A program made the translations under genes and the position numbers. A stretch of 64,000 bases of DNA, taken from assembly GCF_021602155.1 (NCBI RefSeq), contig NZ_BQHY01000001.1, positions 434,001 through 498,000 of the forward strand. Direction: 5' to 3'. Origin of the DNA: Pseudomonas parakoreensis. Its GTDB lineage: Bacteria > Pseudomonadota > Gammaproteobacteria > Pseudomonadales > Pseudomonadaceae. Under the pieces are notes generated by a model, which had not been told where the DNA came from, ran no database searches, and saw nothing but the letters and a program-made list of their open reading frames with translations. Shown here one piece after another: positions 16,313 through 25,871 of this stretch (within the stretch, counting starts at the first letter, position 1; each line of letters begins with the position of its first letter).

Positions 16313-17419
16313 TCACTCTTTGTGCGGGGCTGGCTGCTGTTGGGTAAGGCAGTGGATATTGCCGCCGCCCAGTAACAGTTCGCGGCCCGGCACCATCACC
16401 ACTTCGTGCTGCGGGAACAGCTTCTGCAGGATTTCCCGCGCAGGCGCATCCATCGGATCGTCGAAGCTCGGCGCGATGATGCCGCCGTTGACGATCAGGA
16501 AGTTCACGTAGGAACCCGCCAGGCGCACGGACGGGTTGCGCTCCTGCGTACCGTCCACCGGATCGACACCGGCGCACTCTTCTTCGGTGGCGTACAGCGG
16601 TCCCGGAATCGGCATCTTGTGCACCGTGAATGGGCGGCCCTTGGCATCGGTGCTGCTTTGCAGCACGTTCATTGCGGCCTGGCAGCGCGGGTAATTCGGA
16701 TCCTGCGGATCGTCGGTCCACGCCAGCAATACTTCGCCCGGGCGCACGTAGCAGCAGAAGTTATCCACATGGCCGTCGGTTTCGTCGTTGAACAGGCCAT
16801 CCGGCAACCAGATGATCTTATCCACCGCCAGATTGTCACGCAGCACCGCTTCGATCTCTTCACGGCCCAGATGCGGGTTGCGGTTGTGATTGAGCAGGCA
16901 CTCTTCGGTGGTGATCAGCGTGCCTTCACCGTCGACATGAATCGAGCCGCCTTCCAGCACGAAACCTTCGGTGCGATAACGCGGGCTGCGCTCGATTTCG
17001 AGGATCTTGCCACCGACCTGCGAATCACGGTTCCACGGCGAATACAGACCGCCTTCAAACCCGCCCCAGGCATTGAAATCCCAGTTCACACCGCGCACTT
17101 CGCCGCTGTTGTTGATGACGAAAGTCGGGCCGCTGTCACGCACCCAGGCGTCATCGCTGGACATCTCGACCACCCGAATATTCGGTACATCGAGGCGTGC
17201 ACGAGCGTTCTCGTACTGACCGGCCGACACCGCGACCGTCACTGGTTCAAACCGTGCGATGGCTTTGGCCACGGCCGCATGCGCGGCTTGCGCCGGCTTG
17301 CCACCCAGGCGCCAGTTGTCCGGACGCTCGGGCCAGATCATCCAGGTCTGGGTCTGCGGCGCCCACTCGGCCGGCATGTAGAAGCCATCGTCACGCGGGG
17401 TACTTTTCAAGGTGGTCAT
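16313..17419 (-). CDS. aguA: Agmatine deiminase
   Basis: 368 aa, full length for the family. Converts agmatine to N-carbamoylputrescine plus ammonia, a step from arginine to putrescine. Motifs: [58 protein letters not shown], and the catalytic cysteine in [12 protein letters not shown] (C357). Cytoplasmic. The usual partner aguB is not adjacent. Downstream on the same strand, after it in genome order but upstream in transcription, is the kinase/aminotransferase fusion; a REP pair separates them, so they are probably separate units. Confidence 0.95.
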   Translation of the reverse strand: MTTLKSTPRDDGFYMPAEWAPQTQTWMIWPERPDNWRLGGKPAQAAHAAVAKAIARFEPVTVAVSAGQYENARARLDVPNIRVVEMSSDDAWVRDSGPTFVINNSGEVRGVNWDFNAWGGFEGGLYSPWNRDSQVGGKILEIERSPRYRTEGFVLEGGSIHVDGEGTLITTEECLLNHNRNPHLGREEIEAVLRDNLAVDKIIWLPDGLFNDETDGHVDNFCCYVRPGEVLLAWTDDPQDPNYPRCQAAMNVLQSSTDAKGRPFTVHKMPIPGPLYATEEECAGVDPVDGTQERNPSVRLAGSYVNFLIVNGGIIAPSFDDPMDAPAREILQKLFPQHEVVMVPGRELLLGGGNIHCLTQQQPAPHKE

Positions 17420-17557
17420 CGGATCAGGACTCCTGGGAACCGTCGAGGGGGTTGCGAAGCAATGGCGACTTTATAACCGATAAATATCGGCATTAAAAGC
17501 TAACAACCAACCGAGCATCGAAAATCCAACAACAATTATCGATATAAATCCGAATCC

Positions 17558-17646
17558 CTGTTGGAGCTGCCGCAGGCTGCGATCTTTTGACCTTGTTTTT
17601 CAAAAGCAAAATCTAAAGATCGCAGCCTGCGGCAGCTCCTACAGGG
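17558..17646. repeat. REP/BIME inverted pair
   Basis: Facing copies of the GGAGCTGCCGCAGGCTGCGA type unit, separated by a spacer with AAAGCAAAATC. The pair lies just beyond the stop of the fusion gene, in the gap that also contains the aguA promoter. Confidence 0.9.
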
Positions 17647-17653
17647 GTCTGGT

Positions 17654-20566
17654 TTAGAGGCCTTCCTCGAGCACCCGATCCAGCATGTCGACAAAGAAAT
17701 CCACACTGCGCCGCGAGGTGACCATCGGCGGTTTGATCTTGAGAATGTTCAGGTCATCCCCGGTCGGTTGCATGAAGATCCCCAGCTCGCGCAGGCGATC
17801 GCACAACAGCGTGGTCTCCTCGGTGGCCGGCTCCAGCGTCTCGCGGTTGCGGATCAGCTCCACCCCCAGATAGAAACCCGAACCATGCACCGCGCCCACC
17901 AGCGGATGTTTATCGATCAAGGCTTCCAGGCGCGCCTTGAAATGCCCGCCCACCACCCGGGCATTTTCCCAGAGCTTTTCTTCTTCCATCACATCCAGTA
18001 CCGCCATGCCGATCTGGCAGCTCACCGGACTGCCGCCGGCCGACGAGAAGAAATAACCTTCAGCTTCCAGCGCCTCGGCGATTTCCCGACGCGTGATCAC
18101 CGCGCCGAGCGGCTGGCCATTGCCCATGCCCTTGGCCATGCAGATGATGTCCGGCACCACGCCTTGCTCTTCGAAGCCCCAGAAGAAGTGGCCCATGCGC
18201 CCGTAACCGACCTGTACTTCGTCGGCGATGCACACCCCGCCCTGGGCCCGCACCAGCGCATAGACCTGTTTCAGATAAGTCGGCGGCAGCGAGATACCGC
18301 CAGCGTTGCCATACACCGGCTCGCAGATGAACCCGGCCAGTTGGCGCCCCTGCGCGGCGATATGCGCCAGTTGCGTTTCGACGCTGCGTACATAATCCGG
18401 CGCAGAATCCAGGCCACGGAATTCGCCACGATAGATATTCGGCGCGGTCACCGGATGTACCCAGTCCGGACGGCTTTCCAGCGCTCGCGGGTTGTCGGCA
18501 ACCGACGTCGACACCGCATCGGCGCCGACTGTCCAGCCGTGATAGGCCTCCAGCACGCTGAGCATGTCGCGGCCGCCGCTGTAGGCCCACGCCAGCCGGA
18601 TCGCCAAGTCGTTGGCCTCACTGCCGCTGTTGACCAGAAACACCCGGTCCATGCCTTCCGGCGCCAGTTTCAGCAAACGCTCGGAAAACTCCGCCACCGC
18701 CGCATAGTTGAAGCGCGAGTTGGTGTTGAGCAGCGACCACTGCCGCGCCGCCACCTGCGCCATGCGCGGATGACCATGGCCAAGCACTGCGACGTTGTTG
18801 AGCATGTCGAGGTAGGAACGGCCCTGCATGTCGATCAGGTGATTGCGCCAGCCACGCTCGATGCGCGGTGGATCGACGTAATAATGTTTTTGCGTGCGGG
18901 CGAAACTGGCGTCACGTCGTTCGAGCAGGGTTTTGGCGTCCAGCTCCGGTTCGGCATCGCAGGCCAGCCCGAGCAGCGTGGCTGGCGAAGGACACAATGC
19001 CTGCCACGCGGCCGCGCGCGAAGGGCTGCAAAACAACGGCGCATCCAGCGACGCAACGCGGCTCAACTGCACCTTCAACGGGCCATCGACCGCCCCCAGC
19101 ACCTGACCTTTGACCAGTGCCGCGCCACTGTGCAGTGAGGCGCTCACACCCCACAGGCGCACGCTGAGCTGGGGTCCGTCGAGTTGCAGCACACCGTCAG
19201 CCGCGTGATGCAGCACACCGGCAAACGGCGCTTCCACCGCCGAACCCTGCGGCACGCGCAACTCAACGTGCAGCGGGAACGTCTGGGGCTCGACCGCACT
19301 GTCCGGTCGCGTCTGCGACAGGCGATATTGTCCGTAACGGCTCGCCGCCAGACCATGCGCGGCAGCGGCTTCGGTCAGCAACCGTTGATCAATGCCCGGT
19401 TGCTCCCAGTTGCCCGCTTCGAAGTGCGGACTCAGGACGCCAAGATCGATCAGCGCAAACTCCCGCCCGACCAGTTCCGGCAGCAGCGGCGCGAAACTTT
19501 CACCGCCAATGGCCGGCAGCGGCTGGCCGACTGCCGTGAGAATCGCCGCCTCCATCAGCGCCAGCGGCACCGAAGTCGCTACGTGGAAGATTTCCCACTC
19601 ATGTTCAAGGTTGTCGCGGCTATAGGTGTTGCCCGGATCGATGCTGACCTGTTGCTCGCCACTGAGCACCAGCACCGCCGCCCGCGCCACGATCAACGGC
19701 CACAACGCCAGCAGCTCTTCATGTTGCAGCGGATTGACCGCGTGATAGGCCTGCACCGCCGGCAGAATCACAAACGGATCGCCGCCAGCATGGTGCAGCA
19801 GCGCCGCGCACGTCACCGACAGGTCAGTGATGCGCCAGGTGCGCACCAGATCACCGAAGTCGATCACGCCCTGCAATTGCCAATGACGCTTGGCATCGCG
19901 TTGCCAGACGGCATTATCGTCGGTGATGTCCATGTGGATCGCCTGCACCGGCAGCTTGTCCTGCAACGGCTGCAAGCGACGTTCGGCCTGCTCGGCGGCG
20001 CCTGCGATCAGTGCGCGCTGGCGTTCATCGTTGATCACCGGCAGCAGGTGGCTGATCAGCGCACTGGCATGGCGCGCGTCCCATTGCAGCGTGCGCTGCA
20101 GGCCCGGGTGATCGAAGCCGGCCAGGGCCAGATCCATCTCGCCACACAGCTGACCGAAACCGGCCACCACATCGTGGCCCAAGTGATCAAGATGCGTCAG
20201 CGGCTGACCTTCGATGTAGTCCAGCAGCCGCACATGCACCGGCTCGCCATCGGAGTCCAGCGACAGCAGATCCGCGCCATTGCTGGCCGGGATCACCCGG
20301 GGTACGTGCACTGACGAGTGTTCGGCAAGGTATTTGAGGCCTGCATGCTGAGCCTGCAACTCCACCAGTGCATAGTCGCCGCGGCAGATTTTCAGGACAA
20401 AGCGCCCGAGTTCACTGTCGACCCGATAGTTCAGATCCTGCTGACTGCCCAGCGCCTGTAACGTGCCGCTGAGCCCGTAATGCTCCGCCAACCACTGCCG
20501 GGCCTGCGCCTCAGAGACCTGTGGGCTGGGCAAACTGGCGCGATGAATCAACGTGGCAAGCGGCAT
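17654..20566 (-). CDS. Fusion: APH-type kinase, M23-like domain, class III PLP aminotransferase/phospho-lyase
   Basis: 970 aa in three parts. Residues about 25–350 are an aminoglycoside-phosphotransferase/choline-kinase fold with the catalytic loop H211-M-D213 to N218 and the metal site VIDFGD (D236). Residues about 430–505 look like a degenerate M23/LytM fold (VEAPFAGVLHH, GALVKGQ-type turn). Residues about 550–970 are a class III aminotransferase: NSGSEAND, AYHGWT, ADEVQVGYGR, with PLP lysine K812 in CMAKGMGNG. In animals, hydroxylysine kinase and 5-phosphohydroxylysine phospho-lyase are separate members of these two families, so a phosphorylate-then-eliminate reaction on an amino alcohol is a fair inference. 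AGGGG precedes the ATG. Substrate unknown. Confidence 0.85.
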   Translation of the reverse strand: MPLATLIHRASLPSPQVSEAQARQWLAEHYGLSGTLQALGSQQDLNYRVDSELGRFVLKICRGDYALVELQAQHAGLKYLAEHSSVHVPRVIPASNGADLLSLDSDGEPVHVRLLDYIEGQPLTHLDHLGHDVVAGFGQLCGEMDLALAGFDHPGLQRTLQWDARHASALISHLLPVINDERQRALIAGAAEQAERRLQPLQDKLPVQAIHMDITDDNAVWQRDAKRHWQLQGVIDFGDLVRTWRITDLSVTCAALLHHAGGDPFVILPAVQAYHAVNPLQHEELLALWPLIVARAAVLVLSGEQQVSIDPGNTYSRDNLEHEWEIFHVATSVPLALMEAAILTAVGQPLPAIGGESFAPLLPELVGREFALIDLGVLSPHFEAGNWEQPGIDQRLLTEAAAAHGLAASRYGQYRLSQTRPDSAVEPQTFPLHVELRVPQGSAVEAPFAGVLHHAADGVLQLDGPQLSVRLWGVSASLHSGAALVKGQVLGAVDGPLKVQLSRVASLDAPLFCSPSRAAAWQALCPSPATLLGLACDAEPELDAKTLLERRDASFARTQKHYYVDPPRIERGWRNHLIDMQGRSYLDMLNNVAVLGHGHPRMAQVAARQWSLLNTNSRFNYAAVAEFSERLLKLAPEGMDRVFLVNSGSEANDLAIRLAWAYSGGRDMLSVLEAYHGWTVGADAVSTSVADNPRALESRPDWVHPVTAPNIYRGEFRGLDSAPDYVRSVETQLAHIAAQGRQLAGFICEPVYGNAGGISLPPTYLKQVYALVRAQGGVCIADEVQVGYGRMGHFFWGFEEQGVVPDIICMAKGMGNGQPLGAVITRREIAEALEAEGYFFSSAGGSPVSCQIGMAVLDVMEEEKLWENARVVGGHFKARLEALIDKHPLVGAVHGSGFYLGVELIRNRETLEPATEETTLLCDRLRELGIFMQPTGDDLNILKIKPPMVTSRRSVDFFVDMLDRVLEEGL

Positions 20567-20712
20567 GGGACGACCCCTGAAATTTTATTAGGCGCCTATA
20601 TCGCCATTGCTACAGACGATGCGCAACCCCCGACCGGAGATATTCAAGCGCTCGCATCCGCCGGCACTTTGCGCAAGAATGTCGGCCATTCACACCTATC
20701 TGGAAAAACCTC

Positions 20713-21258
20713 ATGAATGTAATCACCACCGATCTGCCCGGTGTTCTGATCATCGAACCCAAGGTATTTGGTGACGAGCGCGGCTTCTTCTACGAGAGTT
20801 TCAACGCCAAGGCGTTCCAGGAAGCGACCGGTCTGGACACCCAGTTCGTGCAAGACAACCATTCGCGCTCGCAAAAAGGCGTGCTGCGCGGTCTGCATTA
20901 CCAGCTGCAAAATACCCAGGGCAAACTGGTTCGGGTCACTGCCGGCGAAGTGCTTGATGTGGCGGTGGACATTCGCCGCAGCTCGCCGCACTTCGGCAAA
21001 TGGGTTGCCGTCCGCCTGTCGGCCGAGAACCACCGCCAATTGTGGGTGCCGGAAGGCTTCGCCCATGGCTTCGTGGTACTGAGCGAATTCGCCGAATTCC
21101 TCTACAAGACCACCAACTACTACGATCCATCGTCCGAGCGCAGCATTCGCTGGGACGACCCCGCGCTGGGCATCGACTGGCAACTGGACGAAGCGCCGAA
21201 GCTGTCGGCCAAGGATCAGGTCGGCGCGCTGCTCAAGGACGCTGACGTCTTCGCCTGA
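20713..21258 (+). CDS. rfbC: dTDP-4-dehydrorhamnose 3,5-epimerase
   Basis: 181 aa cupin enzyme of dTDP-L-rhamnose synthesis. Catalytic residues in place: H62 in LRGLHYQ and Y131 in FLYKTTNYYDP; WVPEGFAHGF is the substrate loop. Cytoplasmic. It is unusual in standing alone: rfbA, rfbB and rfbD are not adjacent. It is followed 42 nt later by dctB on the same strand. Confidence 0.95.
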   Translation: MNVITTDLPGVLIIEPKVFGDERGFFYESFNAKAFQEATGLDTQFVQDNHSRSQKGVLRGLHYQLQNTQGKLVRVTAGEVLDVAVDIRRSSPHFGKWVAVRLSAENHRQLWVPEGFAHGFVVLSEFAEFLYKTTNYYDPSSERSIRWDDPALGIDWQLDEAPKLSAKDQVGALLKDADVFA

Positions 21259-21300
21259 GCCTGGGCATAATGCGCCTGTTCACTCAGGCGCATCCGGCTC

Positions 21301-23109
21301 ATGAAACCTACCCTTCCCCGCAGACCCCGCTGGCGCAGCCTCGCTCTGCTGGCCCTGTGTCTGGCGCCGCTGCTATGGCCGCTTGAGCATCTGGCCGAGC
21401 GCTATTACCGCAGTGAACTGGCCGGGCAAAACCGCCAGACCCTCGACCTCTACGTCGCCAACCTGCTGGGTACCCTGCACCGTTATGAAGTGTTGCCGCA
21501 GATTCTCGGCGACCTGCCAGCCCTGCGCGCCGTACTCGGCGCACCGGACGACGGCGTGACCCAGGGCAATGCCAACCGCCTGCTGAAAAACATCGCCGCA
21601 CAGACCGGCGCCGAAGTCATGTACCTGATGGACACCAGCGGCCAGACCCTGGCGGCGTCGAACTGGGACAAACACGACAGTTTCGTCGGACGTAATTTCG
21701 CTTTCCGTCCGTATTTCAGCGAAGCCATGGCTGGGCGTCTGGGACGCTTCTTCGGCCTCGGCACTACGTCGGCCAAACGCGGTTATTTCTTCGCCGCCGC
21801 CGTGCGCAATGGCGAAAAAATCATCGGCGTGCTGGTGATCAAGGTCGACCTCGATCACACCGAAAGTCTGTGGGGCAAAACCCCGGAACAACTGTTGGTG
21901 ACCGACCATAACGGCGTGGTCATCCTCACCTCGCGCCCGGAGTGGCGTTTCCGATCAACCCGGACGTTGAGCGACACCGAGCGCTCGGCGATCACCGCGA
22001 TCCTGCCCTATCCGACCCGCGAGCCGCGTCCGCTGAACCTCAGCGAAAACGCCTGGCTGACGCAGACCGTGAACATCGCCGAAACCGGCTGGAGCGTCAG
22101 CATCCTTGCCCCGCGCACGCTGATCGATCGCCCGGTGCGCACCGTTGTCGCCATCGGTGGCGCCACGCTGTTGGTGGTGATGCTCCTGCTCGGTTTGATG
22201 ATGCAGCGCCGTCGACATTACCTGGAACGTATTGCCTTCGAAGCCAAGGCCCGCCGTGAACTCGAAGGCCGGGTGGCGGAGCGGACCAGCGATCTGGAAG
22301 GTCTCAACCGCCGCCTCAAGCAGGAAGTGCTGGAGCGCGAACAGGCGCAGCAGGAGCTGGTACGGGCTCAGGACGATCTGGTCCAGGCCGGCAAACTCTC
22401 GGCACTGGGCACGATGTCGGCGAGCATCAGCCACGAGCTCAACCAGCCTCTGGCGGCGATCCGCAGTTACGCGGAAAACGCCGAAGTGCTGCTTGATCAC
22501 CAACGCACCGAAGACGCCCGTGGCAACCTCAAACTGATCAGCGAACTGACCGGGCGCATGGCCTCGATCATCGCCCACCTGCGTGCCTTCGCCCGCCGCG
22601 ACCGTCATGCTCCGGAAAGCGTCGCCCTGCAACCGGCGCTGGATGATGCATTGGCATTGCTGGCCAAGCGGCGCCGCAGCATGGAAGTCGAGCTGATCCG
22701 CGACCTGCCCGCCGCCACCCTGTGGGTCGAGGCCGGGGAAACCCGACTGCGCCAGGTGCTCGGCAATCTGCTGGCCAACGCCCTCGATGCGCTGACCGAA
22801 AAAGGCCCGCCGCGCAAACTGTGGCTGAGTGCCGAATCCACGGCCGAAGGCGTCAATCTGTACATTCGCGACAACGGCCCGGGCTTTTGCATGGAGGCCC
22901 TCGGCCGCGCCAGCGAGCCCTTCTACACCACCAAGACCCGCACCCAGGGCCTTGGTCTGGGGCTGGCGATCTGTGAAACCCTGATGCGCGCCTTCGGCGG
23001 CGAACTGTCGTTCGCCAACCACAAGCAAGGCGGCGCCTTGATCACCCTGCGGCTGCGCGCCGGTGCACCCGGGGTCAGCCTGCAACCGTCCGAGGATCGA
23101 AGTGCATGA
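21301..23109 (+). CDS. dctB: C4-dicarboxylate sensor histidine kinase DctB
   Basis: 602 aa. TM segments at about 12–28 and 280–301 enclose a periplasmic double PAS-type sensor (about 30–278; motifs VMYLMDTSGQTLAASNW and GRNFAFRPYF). A coiled-coil linker follows, then the phosphoacceptor histidine H378 in ISHELNQPLAAIRSY and the ATP-binding N, G1 and G2 boxes (NLLANALDAL, DNGPGF, GLGLGLAI). It senses succinate-type dicarboxylates and phosphorylates DctD. The stop overlaps dctD by 4 nt. dctA is not in the window. Confidence 0.9.
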   Translation: MKPTLPRRPRWRSLALLALCLAPLLWPLEHLAERYYRSELAGQNRQTLDLYVANLLGTLHRYEVLPQILGDLPALRAVLGAPDDGVTQGNANRLLKNIAAQTGAEVMYLMDTSGQTLAASNWDKHDSFVGRNFAFRPYFSEAMAGRLGRFFGLGTTSAKRGYFFAAAVRNGEKIIGVLVIKVDLDHTESLWGKTPEQLLVTDHNGVVILTSRPEWRFRSTRTLSDTERSAITAILPYPTREPRPLNLSENAWLTQTVNIAETGWSVSILAPRTLIDRPVRTVVAIGGATLLVVMLLLGLMMQRRRHYLERIAFEAKARRELEGRVAERTSDLEGLNRRLKQEVLEREQAQQELVRAQDDLVQAGKLSALGTMSASISHELNQPLAAIRSYAENAEVLLDHQRTEDARGNLKLISELTGRMASIIAHLRAFARRDRHAPESVALQPALDDALALLAKRRRSMEVELIRDLPAATLWVEAGETRLRQVLGNLLANALDALTEKGPPRKLWLSAESTAEGVNLYIRDNGPGFCMEALGRASEPFYTTKTRTQGLGLGLAICETLMRAFGGELSFANHKQGGALITLRLRAGAPGVSLQPSEDRSA

Positions 23110-24491
23110 CCATCGACAATCGCATTCAGGTGGTGTTGATCGACGACGATCCGCACCTGCGTCAGGCCCTCGGCCAGACCCTGGACCTCGCCGGCCTGAA
23201 AATCCTTCCGCTGTCCGAAGCCAAAGGTCTCGCCGCGCAACTGGAGCGTGACTGGCCCGGCGTGGTGGTCAGCGATATCCGCATGCCAGGCATGGACGGC
23301 CTGGAACTGTTGAGCGAATTGCACGCTCAGGATCCGGAGCTGCCGGTGCTGCTGATCACCGGCCACGGCGACGTGCCGCTGGCAGTGCAGGCGATGCGGG
23401 CCGGCGCCTATGACTTTCTGGAAAAACCGTTCGCCAGCGATGCCCTGCTCGACAGCGTGCGCCGCGCCCTCGCCCTGCGTCGGCTGGTGCTGGACAACCG
23501 CAGCCTGCGTCTGGCCCTCAGCGACCGTAACGAATTGAGCGCGCGACTGGTCGGCCATTCGGCGCCGATGCTGCGCCTGCGCGAGCAGATCGGCGCACTG
23601 GCGGCGACCAAGGCCGACGTGCTGATTCTCGGTGAAACCGGCGCCGGCAAAGAGGTCGTGGCCCGTGCGCTGCACGATTTGTCGAGCCGGCGCAACGGCC
23701 CGTTCGTGGCGATCAATGCCGGGGCGCTGGCCGAATCGGTGGTCGAAAGCGAGCTGTTCGGGCATGAGCCGGGCGCGTTCACCGGCGCGCAGAAACGCCG
23801 GATCGGCAAGTTCGAATTCGCCAACGGCGGCACGCTGTTCCTCGATGAAATCGAAAGCATGAGCATGGACGTGCAGGTGAAACTGCTGCGCATGCTGCAA
23901 GAGCGGGTTGTAGAACGTCTGGGTGGCAATCAGTTGATCCCGCTGGACATCCGCGTCATCGCCGCGACCAAGGAAGACCTGCGGCAAGCCGCCGATCAAG
24001 GACGCTTCCGCGCCGACTTGTATTACCGCCTGAACGTGGCGCCGCTGCGCATCCCGCCACTGCGCGAACGCGGCGAAGATGCGCTGGTGCTGTTCCAGCA
24101 TTACGCCGATGAAGCCAGCGCCCGCCATGGCCTGCCGCCGCACGAACTGCAACCGGCGCAACGCGCCTTGCTGTTGCGCCACACCTGGCCCGGCAATGTG
24201 CGCGAACTGCAGAACGCCGCCGAGCGTTTCGCCCTCGGTCTGGAGCTGGCGCTGGACAACAGTGGAAGTGAAGGCGGCGGCAGCGCCGTGGAAGTCATCA
24301 GTGGCGGCCTGAGCGAGCAGGTGGAAAACTTCGAGAAATCGTTGATTGCCGCCGAACTGGCGCGCTCCCACAGTTCGGTGCGCAGCCTCGCCGAAGCCCT
24401 GGGCATTCCGCGCAAGACCCTGCACGACAAACTGCGCAAGCACGGCTTGAATTTCGCCGACAGTAACACCCATGGAGACGAAGCCGAATGA
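23106..24491 (+). CDS. dctD: Sigma-54-dependent response regulator DctD
   Basis: 461 aa. Receiver domain with phospho-acceptor D57; AAA+ domain with Walker A GETGAGKE (about 176–183), the sigma-54 contact loop GAFTGA (223–228) and Walker B FLDEIE; C-terminal Fis-type helix-turn-helix (SLAEALGIPRKTLHDKLRKH). It activates sigma-54 promoters of C4-dicarboxylate transport genes. Coupled to dctB upstream and overlapping the thioesterase start downstream by 4 nt, so the three genes are one operon. Confidence 0.93.
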   Translation: MTIDNRIQVVLIDDDPHLRQALGQTLDLAGLKILPLSEAKGLAAQLERDWPGVVVSDIRMPGMDGLELLSELHAQDPELPVLLITGHGDVPLAVQAMRAGAYDFLEKPFASDALLDSVRRALALRRLVLDNRSLRLALSDRNELSARLVGHSAPMLRLREQIGALAATKADVLILGETGAGKEVVARALHDLSSRRNGPFVAINAGALAESVVESELFGHEPGAFTGAQKRRIGKFEFANGGTLFLDEIESMSMDVQVKLLRMLQERVVERLGGNQLIPLDIRVIAATKEDLRQAADQGRFRADLYYRLNVAPLRIPPLRERGEDALVLFQHYADEASARHGLPPHELQPAQRALLLRHTWPGNVRELQNAAERFALGLELALDNSGSEGGGSAVEVISGGLSEQVENFEKSLIAAELARSHSSVRSLAEALGIPRKTLHDKLRKHGLNFADSNTHGDEAE

Positions 24492-24943
24492 GCCGCGACA
24501 GTCGCTATCTGGAATCGGTGCTGCATCACGACATTCCCCTGACCCGCGAGATGGGCCTCAAGGTCCTCGGTTGGCACGAGCAGCAGTTGAGTCTGCACTT
24601 GCCGCTGGAGCCGAACGTCAATCACAAGAGCACCATGTTCGGCGGCAGTCTCTACTGCGGCGCGGTGCTGGCGGGTTGGGGCTGGCTGCACCTGCGCCTG
24701 AAGGAAGAAGGCATTGAAGACGGGCACATCGTGATTCAGGAAGGCCAGATCAGCTATCCGCTGCCCGTGACCGGCGACGCCACGGCGATTTGCCCGGCCC
24801 CGCAGGCAGCCGTCTGGAAGAAGTTTCTGGCGATGTATCAGCGCTATGGGCGCGCACGGTTGACGCTCAATACGCGAATCGTCAACACCGGGAGTGATGA
24901 AGATGCTGTGACGTTCAGCGGGCAATATGTTCTGCACCGCTGA
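24488..24943 (+). CDS. YiiD C-terminal-type hotdog thioesterase
   Basis: 151 aa, hotdog fold. PNVNHKSTMFGGSLYCGAVLAGWGWLHL is the central helix region typical of the YiiD_C domain, which also occurs fused to GNAT domains; here it is stand-alone. Function is inferred as acyl-CoA or acyl-carrier thioesterase. Translationally coupled to dctD, yet no link to dicarboxylate sensing is evident. Confidence 0.75.
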   Translation: MSRDSRYLESVLHHDIPLTREMGLKVLGWHEQQLSLHLPLEPNVNHKSTMFGGSLYCGAVLAGWGWLHLRLKEEGIEDGHIVIQEGQISYPLPVTGDATAICPAPQAAVWKKFLAMYQRYGRARLTLNTRIVNTGSDEDAVTFSGQYVLHR

Positions 24944-24944
24944 A

Positions 24945-25025
24945 ACAAAAGATCGCAGCCTTCGGCAGTTCCTGCAGGGAGATGCGAAATCCCCTGTAGG
25001 AGCTGCCGCAGGCTGCGATCTTTTG
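24945..25025. repeat. REP/BIME inverted pair
   Basis: Facing units between the convergent ends of the thioesterase gene and cysQ. One arm carries TTCGGCAG, the other CCGCAGGCTG, so the arms are not identical sub-types. Confidence 0.9.
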
Positions 25026-25028
25026 ATC

Positions 25029-25871
25029 TCAGGAGCGAGCCAGCTCCAACAGTCTTGAACGCCAAGCCGCTTTCGCCGGCAACGCCAGAAAGAACTCATT
25101 GAGCAGCGATTCCCGCGCTGGATAACAGAACGCTTCGCCCTGCAGATCCAGCACCTCGCCGCCTGCACCTTCGAGCACGCCCTGCGCTGCCGCAGTGTCC
25201 CATTGCGAAGTCGGCGCCAATCGCGGATAACAATCCGCCGCCCCTTCAGCCAACAGACAAAACTTCAGCGAACTGCCGATGTTTGCCAGTTGCAACTCGC
25301 CCAGGCTGGCGCTCAAACCGGCGAGCAGACGTTCCTGCTCCGCACTGGAGTGGCGACGGCTCGCCACCACGGTAAACGCTTCACCGGGCGCGAGCGCGTC
25401 ACGCACCTGAATCGCCACCGGCGAACCACCCTGGTCCCCACGCCACGCGCCGAGACCGGCACCGCCGACATAGAAGCGGCCATTGGTCGGCATCGACACC
25501 ACACCAAACACCACCCGCCCGTTTTCGATCAGGGCGATGTTGACGGTGAATTCTTCGCTGCCGCTGATGAACTCCTTGGTGCCATCCAGCGGATCCACCA
25601 GCCACCAGCGCTGCCACCCGGCGCGCACGCTCTGCGGGATGTTGGCGTCTTCCTCGGACAGAATCGGAATACTGGAATCCAGCGCGGCCAGCCCGGCGAC
25701 GATCACGTGGTGCGCGGCCATGTCCGCTGCGGTCACCGGTGAATCATCGGACTTGGCGGTGACTTCCACGCCAGAGCGCCAGAACGGCAGAATCGCCTCG
25801 CCAGCCTGCAAGGCCAACGTCACCACTGGCGCCATTAACGGATGGGGAAACTTCATCGATATCTCACTCAT
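25029..25871 (-). CDS. cysQ: 3'(2'),5'-bisphosphate nucleotidase CysQ
   Basis: 280 aa, inositol-monophosphatase superfamily. Metal motifs PILSEED and WLVDPLDGTKEF, and DTAAAQGVLEGAGGEVLDL near the C-terminus. It hydrolyses 3'-phosphoadenosine 5'-phosphate from sulfate assimilation. ATG 25871 overlaps the nudE stop (ATGA); an internal ATG at 25856 gives MKFPHPL and is an alternative start. The nudE–cysQ order is usual in Pseudomonas. Confidence 0.93.
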   Translation of the reverse strand: MSEISMKFPHPLMAPVVTLALQAGEAILPFWRSGVEVTAKSDDSPVTAADMAAHHVIVAGLAALDSSIPILSEEDANIPQSVRAGWQRWWLVDPLDGTKEFISGSEEFTVNIALIENGRVVFGVVSMPTNGRFYVGGAGLGAWRGDQGGSPVAIQVRDALAPGEAFTVVASRRHSSAEQERLLAGLSASLGELQLANIGSSLKFCLLAEGAADCYPRLAPTSQWDTAAAQGVLEGAGGEVLDLQGEAFCYPARESLLNEFFLALPAKAAWRSRLLELARS

